Shown here in pieces: positions 1-4,896 of a stretch of DNA of 5,119 nucleotides. Source of the stretch: an uncultured Clostridia bacterium (GTDB lineage: Bacteria; Bacillota_I; Bacilli_A; RF39; UBA660); contig CAOJDZ010000064.1 of assembly GCA_948433815.1 (NCBI GenBank), forward strand, positions 1 to 5,119, in the 5' to 3' direction. Both the position numbers and the translations under genes were made by a program. Numbering within the stretch: position 1 is the first letter of the stretch; every line of letters starts with the position of its first letter. The notes beneath the pieces are model-generated. The model had not been told where the DNA came from. It saw nothing but the letters and a program-made list of their open reading frames with translations, and ran no database searches.

Positions 1-108
1 CGTTGGACCGGTTGGTCCTGGGGTTCCAACACAACAACAACCACTATTAAAATTATTTCTTTGATATTCTTCTACTTTGCATAGTGCTCTTTGATATGAA
101 TTATTCAT
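1..108 (-). CDS. Collagen-like Gly-X-Y repeat protein, N-terminal fragment (3' end beyond window)
   Basis: Only the first 36 codons are present, and the frame is open to the window edge. The ATG at 108-106 is preceded by AAAGGAG with a 5-nt spacer, an excellent ribosome binding site. Residues 1-22 form a short polar head (MNNSYQRALCKVEEYQRNNF plus two residues). G23 and three consecutive cysteines (24-26) follow, then a Gly-X-Y register starting at G28: GTP-GPT-GPT. The last 27 bases are about two-thirds G+C, unlike the very AT-rich surroundings, because Gly, Pro and Thr codons dominate. Gly-X-Y tracts rich in GPT are typical of bacterial collagen-like proteins, including exosporium filaments such as BclA, which form triple helices. 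No signal peptide is visible. Export by another route or assembly on a spore surface is possible but is inference. The total length and any C-terminal trimerisation domain cannot be seen. Confident in the repeat class; no specific function assigned. Confidence 0.8.
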   Translation of the reverse strand, partial: MNNSYQRALCKVEEYQRNNFNSGCCCVGTPGPTGPT

Positions 109-113
109 TTTCT

Positions 114-120
114 CTCCTTT
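114..120 (-). promoter_or_regulatory. Ribosome binding site of the collagen-like gene
   Basis: The minus strand reads AAAGGAG, then a 5-nt spacer, then ATG at 108. This strong match fixes the start codon and is the main reason to accept this short partial frame as a gene. It also argues against the open frame on the opposite strand across the same bases. The promoter should lie in the roughly 70 bases between this site and the terminator at 191-224. No good -35/-10 pair stands out there. Confidence 0.75.
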
Positions 121-185
121 CATTTTTATTTTATGTTTTTTTTATAAGGTTGCTTAATTACAAAGCGGACTTTGAAAACTTTTTA

Positions 186-224
186 AAACAAAAAATCATT
201 AAGTTATTTTTCTTAATGATTTTT
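186..224 (-). terminator. Intrinsic terminator downstream of the serine carboxypeptidase gene
   Basis: Bases 191-203 (AAAAATCATTAAG) and 212-224 (CTTAATGATTTTT) are a perfect 13-bp inverted repeat around an 8-nt loop. On the minus strand the stem is followed by a U-tract reading TTTTTTGTTTT into bases 190-185. It sits about 150 nt after the stop of the carboxypeptidase gene and about 80 nt before the collagen-like gene's start, so it separates the two transcripts. The stem is AT-rich with only two G:C pairs, which is weak in isolation. The length, perfect pairing and long T-run compensate. The plus-strand 3' side also has T's (220-224), so it may work in both directions. Confidence 0.65.
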
Positions 225-309
225 ATAAATATTTATTTTTTTAATTTAAAATCTTTAATTCTATTTACAACTTTATTGTATACATTTTTCATATTTAAAA
301 CCTCTTATC

Positions 310-327
310 TAGGAACTTCTGTTCCTA
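310..327. other. Perfect 7-bp hairpin in the 3' flank of the serine carboxypeptidase gene
   Basis: TAGGAAC (310-316), the loop TTCT and GTTCCTA (321-327) form a perfect 7-bp inverted repeat with a tetraloop, about 45 nt beyond the carboxypeptidase stop codon. It has three G:C pairs per stem in otherwise AT-rich DNA. There is no immediate U-tract: on the minus strand the stem is followed by GATAAGAGG before TTTT. It is therefore more likely a 3'-UTR hairpin or an operator-like palindrome than a terminator. Apart from this and the terminator at 191-224, I see nothing in the 109-371 gap. Confidence 0.4.
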
Positions 328-371
328 ATATATAATATGATAAACTTTTTATATGGTAAAGGCTATGTACA

Positions 372-1604
372 CTAGACGTTAATAACGTTTACATTTCCGC
401 TTATAATATCTTTAAAATAGTTAAGCATTCTATTAAAATATCCACTTTCTTCAACATCTTCTTTAACTATTAAGTTGTATTCTTTTTCTTCATTTTCTGC
501 GATCATTGTTAACTTTCCTACTTTATCTCCTTTTTTTAGTGGGGCTTTTACTTCATTAAGTTCTATATTATATTTATACTTTACTTTATCTTGATCTTTT
601 CCTAACACTATATTGGCGTCTTCTTCTAAATAATACTTTATTTTTCTTTCTTTACTGTTGTCTATAAACATTTCTCCAAGACTTTTATCTTTATTTATAA
701 GAATATCTTTATAAAACATACTGTAAGCATATTCCATCATGTTAATAGTATCAGTATTTCTGTCTTCTTTTTCATTAGCGTGCATTACTACTGTTATTAA
801 TCTCATATCATTTCTTTTCATTGTTCCTGTTAGACAATATCCTGCTTTTTCAGTGTATCCTGTTTTTAGTCCATCTAAACCTGAATAGAACCTAATTAAA
901 GAGTTCGTATTTACTAGCCATATACTTTTTCCATTTTGATGCGTTAGCGTTGTTTCATAAGTCTTCGTTATTTCTAATATGTCTTCATATTTAAGTAATT
1001 CAGCGGCTATTAAAGCCATATCATAAGCGGAACTATAGTGATCATCCTCATCTAATCCATGTGGGTTAGAAAAATGTGTATCAACACAACCTAACTCTTT
1101 CGCTCGTTTATTCATCATGTTAACAAAATTATCTTCTGAGCCACCTATCTTTTCAGCCATAGCTACAGCAGCATCATTTGCACTTGCGATACCAATAGAA
1201 GTTAATAATTCTTTTACTGTTGCTTTTGTATTTGCCTCTAAATATACTTGACTTCCTCCCATATTTGCAGCATTAGCACTTATAATAACTTCATCTTCTA
1301 GTTTAATATTTCCTTTATTTAGTTCTTCCATTATTAACAGCATCGTCATTATTTTTGTCATAGATGCTGGAGCTAGATGTTCATGACTAGACTTTTCTAA
1401 TAAAACTTTTTTTGTAGATGCTTCCATTATAATTCCACTTTGACTTTTTAAATTAATTGCAGTTTCTTCTCCTTCTTCCTTTTTTTCTTCTTCTATTTTT
1501 GTTTCTTCTGTTTCTAAAGTATTATTTTCTACATTTGTTTCTTCTGCTTGTAAGTAAATAGTTAAAGAAAACATCATAATTAAAATTAAAACTATTTTTT
1601 TCAT
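372..1604 (-). CDS. Serine-type D-alanyl-D-alanine carboxypeptidase (low-molecular-weight PBP, peptidase S11)
   Basis: The enzyme removes the terminal D-Ala from peptidoglycan pentapeptides at the outer face of the membrane, limiting crosslinking. The product is 410 residues, within the usual range for DacA/DacF-type PBPs. Residues 1-20 are a signal peptide (basic MKK, hydrophobic core, likely cleavage after A20), followed by a Glu/Lys-rich linker (about 21-47). All three active-site motifs are present: SMTK at 81-84 (nucleophile Ser81, Lys84), SAN at 141-143 and KTG at 247-249. About 300-382 is the small beta-rich PBP5-type C-terminal domain. Residues 389-404 look like the amphipathic helix that anchors these enzymes to the membrane. 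The frame opens with GTG at 1610, but GGAG at 1615-1612 sits only 1 nt from that GTG and 7 nt from the ATG at 1604, so the ATG is chosen. The stop is TAG. The gene is divergent from a zinc D,D-carboxypeptidase. The paralogue (dacA, dacF or other) cannot be told from sequence, so no symbol is given. Confidence 0.95.
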   Translation of the reverse strand: MKKIVLILIMMFSLTIYLQAEETNVENNTLETEETKIEEEKKEEGEETAINLKSQSGIIMEASTKKVLLEKSSHEHLAPASMTKIMTMLLIMEELNKGNIKLEDEVIISANAANMGGSQVYLEANTKATVKELLTSIGIASANDAAVAMAEKIGGSEDNFVNMMNKRAKELGCVDTHFSNPHGLDEDDHYSSAYDMALIAAELLKYEDILEITKTYETTLTHQNGKSIWLVNTNSLIRFYSGLDGLKTGYTEKAGYCLTGTMKRNDMRLITVVMHANEKEDRNTDTINMMEYAYSMFYKDILINKDKSLGEMFIDNSKERKIKYYLEEDANIVLGKDQDKVKYKYNIELNEVKAPLKKGDKVGKLTMIAENEEKEYNLIVKEDVEESGYFNRMLNYFKDIISGNVNVINV

Positions 1605-1611
1605 ATACACA

Positions 1612-1617
1612 CTCCAC
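1612..1617 (-). promoter_or_regulatory. Ribosome binding site that decides the ATG start at 1604
   Basis: The minus strand reads GTGGAG, then TGTGTAT, then ATG. The GGAG core is 7 nt from ATG(1604-1602), the normal distance. It is only 1 nt from the upstream in-frame GTG(1610-1608), too close for initiation. The protein therefore begins MKKIVLIL, a standard signal-peptide start, without two extra N-terminal residues. No clear -35/-10 promoter for this gene was found on the minus strand of the 1605-1712 divergent spacer. Confidence 0.65.
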
Positions 1618-1685
1618 TAAAATAATATTCGTTTACAATAAAATAATACTATATAAAATTTTTAAGATATATTAGATGTATTTAG

Positions 1686-1709
1686 TGATATAATTAAATA
1701 TAAGGTGAT
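1686..1709 (+). promoter_or_regulatory. Extended -10 promoter and ribosome binding site of the M15 carboxypeptidase gene
   Basis: TGATATAAT at 1686-1694 is a perfect extended -10 element (TG, one base, TATAAT). No recognisable -35 lies 16-18 bp upstream, where the sequence is only A/T alternation; extended -10 promoters can work without one. The predicted start of transcription is near 1701. That gives a leader of about a dozen bases, made mostly of the ribosome binding site AAGGTGAT (1702-1709), which ends 3 nt before ATG 1713. The match is exact, but in AT-rich DNA TATAAT also arises by chance. Confidence 0.45.
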
Positions 1710-1712
1710 GTT

Positions 1713-2675
1713 ATGAAAAGAAAAAAAGTTAAAATTAATTTTGGAAATTTAATATTGCTTCTTATAGTTATAGGACTTTTAGGTTATAGCACTTATTATT
1801 TATATAACTATTTTAGTGGGGACAAAGATAAGCCTAATGAAGTTGACACTAAATATGAGAATAAACTTGTTAAAAAGTTAAAAAGTCTTGGTTATACAGA
1901 AAGTGAGGCTGAAAAAATTACTGTAAACTTAAATGAAGAAATTGTTAATAATATAGATAAAAAATATGATAATTTAGTAGAGTTATCAGAAGTTAAGTAT
2001 TTTCATATAGAGAATATAGATAGATATGAAGAACTTATAAAAAATTCAGAGTACGATATTAATGAAGTTGTTATGAGAGTTAATACAAGAATAGATAAAG
2101 ATTTTTATACTAATATTACTAATGTTCAAGATCAAGATGATCCTTTTGTTATAGTAAATAAATATTATGCTCTTTCTAAAGATTATGTACCTAGTGATTT
2201 AATTAATGTAGGAAATGGTCAAAGAATGAAAAAAGAAGCTGGAGAAGCTCTTATAAAAATGTTAGATGATATTAAGAATGCTGGATTATATTTACAAGCA
2301 CAAAGTGGATATAGAAGTTATGATTTACAAAGTTCACTTTATAATGATTATGTTTCTAGAGATGGTAAAGAACAGGCTGATACTTATTCTGCGAGACCAG
2401 GACATTCTGAACATCAAACTGGACTTGCGATTGATGTAAGTAAAGATGGAACTTTAAGTAAAGCTTTCGAAAATACAGATCAATTTAAGTGGTTAAAAGA
2501 AAATGCTCATAAATACGGATTTATATTAAGATATCCTAGTGATAAAATATATATGACTGGTTATGATTATGAGCCTTGGCATTATAGGTATGTAGGCATA
2601 GAAGCAGCTACTTTAATTAAGAATGAAGGAATAACATATGAAGAATATATGGTAAAATATAAGGGTTCATATTAA
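1713..2675 (+). CDS. Membrane-anchored zinc D-alanyl-D-alanine carboxypeptidase (VanY-type, peptidase M15B)
   Basis: This is a 320-residue metallo-carboxypeptidase expected to cleave the terminal D-Ala from peptidoglycan precursors or stem peptides outside the membrane. An uncleaved signal anchor spans about 11-34 after a basic start (MKRKKVK). Residues 40-145 are a charged, mostly helical stalk containing LKSLGYTESEAEKI, of a kind often seen ahead of M15B domains in Firmicutes. The catalytic domain runs from about 148 to 305: SGYRSYDLQ at 198-206 (Arg201 likely binds the substrate carboxylate), SEHQTGLAID at 232-241 (zinc ligands His234 and Asp241), and EPWH at 287-290 (catalytic Glu287, zinc ligand His290). 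The set is complete, so the enzyme should be active. Nothing nearby resembles vanA/vanH/vanX or a VanRS pair, so this is best read as a housekeeping wall-maturation enzyme, not a glycopeptide-resistance determinant; no vanY symbol is given. It has its own promoter and terminator and is probably monocistronic. Confidence 0.94.
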   Translation: MKRKKVKINFGNLILLLIVIGLLGYSTYYLYNYFSGDKDKPNEVDTKYENKLVKKLKSLGYTESEAEKITVNLNEEIVNNIDKKYDNLVELSEVKYFHIENIDRYEELIKNSEYDINEVVMRVNTRIDKDFYTNITNVQDQDDPFVIVNKYYALSKDYVPSDLINVGNGQRMKKEAGEALIKMLDDIKNAGLYLQAQSGYRSYDLQSSLYNDYVSRDGKEQADTYSARPGHSEHQTGLAIDVSKDGTLSKAFENTDQFKWLKENAHKYGFILRYPSDKIYMTGYDYEPWHYRYVGIEAATLIKNEGITYEEYMVKYKGSY

Positions 2676-2703
2676 ACTGAAATTTTTCAGTTTTTTCTTT
2701 TTA
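2674..2703 (+). terminator. Intrinsic terminator after the M15 carboxypeptidase gene
   Basis: AAACTGAA (2674-2681) and TTCAGTTT (2686-2693) form an 8-bp perfect stem with a 4-nt loop. T-rich sequence with single C and A interruptions follows. The stem begins within the TAA stop codon of the M15 gene. It also covers the last codons of the convergent minus-strand gene, whose TGA stop is at 2689-2687. On the minus strand the stem is followed only by TTT-AATATG, so it would be much weaker in that direction. The convergent stop codons are 11 bp apart. Confidence 0.75.
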
Positions 2704-3484
2704 ATTTTTTTAAGTTTATAGTTTTTATTTTTACATAATATTGTTTATTTTTTCTTATGAATAGAAAGTAAAATAGAATACTTAATATTATTAATATAAC
2801 AACTATAATCGCAGCGATTATAAGTTTTAATTCATAAGAGTTAAAATCTTTTCCATCAAATATGCTAGTCTTTTTTTCTATTTTTTCAGTTTCTTCTATT
2901 TCTTTATAGATTGTAACTTTATATGTGTTAGTAACTTTTTTATTTTCGCTTGTTACACTTAATTTTATTATATTTTTAGTTTTATTTAAGTTTATATCTC
3001 CTGTAACTTTTACTGTTGAAGTGGGACTTGTAGTTTCATAATTAATATAGGCTCTTTTATCAGTTACTTTTCCATCTATAAAATAAGAAAATGTATTACT
3101 GTCAAAATCTATTTCATAACCTTCAACATATAAATTTTTTAGCGTTGCTTCACTTTTGTCATTTTTTACTTCACCACGGTAAATATTTAATATGTAAGTT
3201 TCTTTTTCGTCATTATTTTTGTAGGAAACTATTTCTATTTCATTAAGGCCTTTTTTTAGACTTTTACTTCCATTACCAGTAATTATCTCTCCTTCTTCAC
3301 CAGCCACATTTATAGTAATTATTTCTGTTTTGCTACTTACATATACATTATATATTTTAGTGTTAATATTAAATTCTGGGATAAGTTTATTGTTATTTAT
3401 AGATATATTTGTTAAAGCATAAAAATTTTTTTCAAAAGAAAAAAAGGATATTAATAGTATTAATAAAGTGTATATCTTTTTCAT
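2687..3484 (-). CDS. Membrane-anchored protein with two cadherin-like beta-sandwich repeats
   Basis: This 265-residue surface protein has no assigned function. Residues 1-23 are a signal peptide (MKK, a Leu/Ile/Phe-rich core, likely cleavage after FYA). Residues about 25-103 and 112-194 are two repeats of the cadherin-like beta-sandwich kind (Pfam PF12733 style). Each has an IxxNNxLxPxF or LxxLxVEG-like opening, an aromatic TxxYxxY/VxV strand, and a closing strand of the type TYxLNIYR or TYKVTIYK. A charged linker (195-218), one transmembrane helix (about 220-243) and a Lys-rich cytoplasmic tail (244-265) complete a type I membrane topology. Such domains are common in extracytoplasmic Firmicutes proteins and are thought to mediate adhesion or protein interaction, but no binding partner can be read here. 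The ribosome binding site AAAGGAG (3495-3489) overlaps the stop codon of the upstream phosphorylase, so translation is probably coupled. This gene ends in TGA. Confident about architecture, not function. Confidence 0.85.
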   Translation of the reverse strand: MKKIYTLLILLISFFSFEKNFYALTNISINNNKLIPEFNINTKIYNVYVSSKTEIITINVAGEEGEIITGNGSKSLKKGLNEIEIVSYKNNDEKETYILNIYRGEVKNDKSEATLKNLYVEGYEIDFDSNTFSYFIDGKVTDKRAYINYETTSPTSTVKVTGDINLNKTKNIIKLSVTSENKKVTNTYKVTIYKEIEETEKIEKKTSIFDGKDFNSYELKLIIAAIIVVILIILSILFYFLFIRKNKQYYVKIKTINLKKLKRKN

Positions 3485-3488
3485 ATTT

Positions 3489-3495
3489 CTCCTTT
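3489..3495 (-). promoter_or_regulatory. Ribosome binding site overlapping the upstream stop codon
   Basis: On the minus strand the phosphorylase stop TAA (3496-3494) runs straight into the AAAGGAG Shine-Dalgarno of the cadherin-like gene, with 4 nt to its ATG at 3484. Only 9 bp separate the coding regions, with no room for a promoter or terminator. Expression of the downstream protein must depend on the phosphorylase transcript, unless an internal promoter lies within that gene. Confidence 0.75.
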
Positions 3496-4771
3496 ACTTT
3501 ATAACACTAATTATTATGTCCTTTTCGTCTTTTAAAATACTTTCAATTTTTATTAATTCTTTGACTCTTTCTTCTAGATTTTCTATTTTTTTATTAAAAT
3601 ATATGTTAATAAGTGGCGTGTTTTCTTCTACTTTTTCATAAAGTGTGTGAATAAATTCTATTCCTACCTCTAAGTCTATCTTATCTTCTTTTTTTAGTCT
3701 TCCAGCACCTAAATCATATAATAGTTTTGCAGTTTTTAGTGGGTCTATTTTTGTTATGTATCCGTCTTTTGGGGCTAGAAATGTTAATTTGTTTTTGGCC
3801 AAAGATAATTTCCCTAGGTTTCCATTTTGTGCGCTTATCCATTCATAAAATTTGTTTTTAGCAGAACTATTATTTAAAGAATTAATTACTTCTCTTCTTG
3901 CATCTTCTAATTTAATATTTTTTCCAATTGAAACCATATGAGAAGATAATTCTATTACTAATTTTTCAAGTCTTTTTTCTCTTTTTCCATTAAAGAATTC
4001 TTCTGCTTCTTTGACTTCTATTCCATTTCCAACTGTAAAACCTAATGGACTATTCATGTCTGTTAATACACATACAACTTTTCTTTTAAAGTAACTACCT
4101 ATTTTAATCATATATTCTGCTAGAGAACTTGCTTCTTCTATGTTTTTCATAAAAGCCCCTTCTCCAACTTTTAGGTCAATAACAATAAATTTTGCTCCAC
4201 TTGCGATTTTTTTACTCATTATGCTACTAGCGATTAATGGAATAGATTCAACCGCATTTATTTCATCTCTTAGGGCGTATATTTTTTTATCTGCTGGAGC
4301 TAGATTTTTTGTAGCACTTATTATGCATATGCCATGTTCATTAACAATACGTTCAAAGTCCTCGTTTTCTAAATTTATATTAAACCCTGGTATACTTTCT
4401 AGTTTATCTATGGTTCCACCAGTAAAACCAAGACTTCTTCCACTCATTTTTGCGACACCTAAATTGCATGCAGCGACAATAGGTCCTACTAAAAGAGATA
4501 CTTTATCTCCTACTCCACCTGTTGAATGTTTATCTACGACTGTTTTTTCTATGTTACTTAAATCTAATATTTCTCCTGTATTTATCATAGATTCGGTTAA
4601 GTAAAATGTTTCTTCGTAAGATAACCCATTTTCTTTTACTATTTTTAAGAATTCTCCCATTTTTTCGTCATTTATTAATCCGTTTGTATAATTTACTACT
4701 GTGTAGTCTATTTCTTCTTTAGTTAGTTTCTCTTTATTATTTAATTTTTCTATTATACTTTCTATTTTCAT
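3494..4771 (-). CDS. pdp: Pyrimidine-nucleoside phosphorylase (thymidine/uridine phosphorylase family)
   Basis: This cytoplasmic salvage enzyme splits uridine, thymidine or deoxyuridine with phosphate into base plus (deoxy)ribose-1-phosphate. It has 425 residues against roughly 430 for the family, so it is full length. Residues 1-65 are the helical N-terminal domain. DKHSTGGVGDK at 80-90 is the phosphate-binding loop (Lys81, His82, Ser83). The family signature follows as SGRSLGFTGGTIDKLE at 110-125. ALRDE (Arg168) and SSIMSKK (Ser183, Lys187) are the pyrimidine-base contacts known from Bacillus PyNP. About 332-415 is the C-terminal PYNP domain, with GAGRLKKEDKIDLEVGI. Two small departures from what I recall of the family are Ser113 where Gly/Ala is usual and SATKNLAPAD where GQT(x)xLAPAD is usual; neither removes a known catalytic residue. 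The ATG at 4771 is preceded by AAAGGTGG. It is the first gene of a likely operon with the cadherin-like gene. No deoC, cdd or deoB is visible. A deoA-type thymidine-specific role is less likely than dual specificity, but sequence alone does not exclude it. Confidence 0.95.
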   Translation of the reverse strand: MKIESIIEKLNNKEKLTKEEIDYTVVNYTNGLINDEKMGEFLKIVKENGLSYEETFYLTESMINTGEILDLSNIEKTVVDKHSTGGVGDKVSLLVGPIVAACNLGVAKMSGRSLGFTGGTIDKLESIPGFNINLENEDFERIVNEHGICIISATKNLAPADKKIYALRDEINAVESIPLIASSIMSKKIASGAKFIVIDLKVGEGAFMKNIEEASSLAEYMIKIGSYFKRKVVCVLTDMNSPLGFTVGNGIEVKEAEEFFNGKREKRLEKLVIELSSHMVSIGKNIKLEDARREVINSLNNSSAKNKFYEWISAQNGNLGKLSLAKNKLTFLAPKDGYITKIDPLKTAKLLYDLGAGRLKKEDKIDLEVGIEFIHTLYEKVEENTPLINIYFNKKIENLEERVKELIKIESILKDEKDIIISVIK

Positions 4772-4813
4772 ACTCCCACCTTTATGGTTAAATTATTTCT
4801 AGTTTATATTTTA

Positions 4814-4842
4814 ATTATACAATATTTTTTATTTTATTAAAA
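4814..4842 (-). promoter_or_regulatory. Probable promoter of the phosphorylase operon
   Basis: On the minus strand a perfect -10 TATAAT (4819-4814) lies 17 bp downstream of a weak -35-like TTTTAA (4842-4837, 3 of 6 consensus bases). The spacing is ideal, and transcription would start near 4807, leaving a leader of about 36 nt ahead of ATG 4771. The 94-bp gap to the ssb stop supports a separate transcription unit for the phosphorylase and cadherin-like genes. I see no operator palindrome around it. AT-rich background limits confidence. Confidence 0.5.
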
Positions 4843-4855
4843 GATGAGAGTAGGA

Positions 4856-4896
4856 AAGCAGAAAGTTAATCTTCTACAGGTTCTGCTTCTTTTTTT
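4856..4896. terminator. Possible hairpin at the ssb 3' end (weak)
   Basis: AAGCAGAA (4856-4863) and TTCTGCTT (4881-4888) make an 8-bp perfect stem with a 17-nt loop spanning the ssb stop codon. The T7 run (4890-4896) lies on the plus-strand 3' side, so the shape is that of a plus-strand terminator although no plus-strand gene precedes it. On the minus strand, where ssb transcription runs, the stem is followed by TCCTACTCTC and then TTTT, which is poor for termination. It may be chance pairing with the Lys-Lys-Glu-Ala-Glu codons. Confidence 0.25.

Noticed and set aside
5..18. Inverted repeat GGACC-GGTT-GGTCC at the left edge
   Set aside because: It is a by-product of repeated Gly-Pro-Thr codons in the collagen-like coding sequence.
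127..135. Minus-strand CATAAAATA resembling a SigK -10 (CATAnnnTA) upstream of the collagen-like gene
   Set aside because: A nine-base AT pattern is expected by chance here. The only nearby AC for a SigK -35 is 13 nt away rather than about 16, so a sporulation promoter cannot be claimed.
161..174. Inverted repeat CAAAG-CGGA-CTTTG upstream of the collagen-like gene
   Set aside because: Five base pairs in AT-rich DNA match no operator I recognise and are not supported by a defined promoter.
84..335. Open frame on the plus strand encoding an 83-residue Phe/Leu/Ile-rich peptide
   Set aside because: It has no ribosome binding site, overlaps the well-supported start of the collagen-like gene on the other strand, and runs through the terminator hairpin. 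Its Phe/Leu/Ile content is what AT-rich noncoding DNA gives when translated.
376..388. Odd palindrome ACGTTA-A-TAACGT at the end of the serine carboxypeptidase gene
   Set aside because: It arises from the repeated Asn-Val codons of the C-terminal NVNVINV sequence. The single-base centre cannot form a hairpin loop with full pairing.
1713..2675. Reading the M15 gene as a vancomycin-resistance vanY
   Set aside because: No ligase, dehydrogenase, VanX or two-component regulator is nearby. VanY-like enzymes are widespread housekeeping carboxypeptidases in Firmicutes.
4140..4604. 154-codon open frame on the plus strand inside the phosphorylase gene
   Set aside because: It is antisense to a strongly conserved enzyme, has no ribosome binding site and shows no recognisable protein family. 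It is a shadow of the pdp reading frame.
4780..4870. Possible frameshift hiding an SSB C-terminal tip downstream of the ssb stop
   Set aside because: The other two forward frames past the stop read NFLLSYSHLLIK and TFCFPTLIF-like sequence, with no acidic Pro-Phe tip, so the short end appears genuine.
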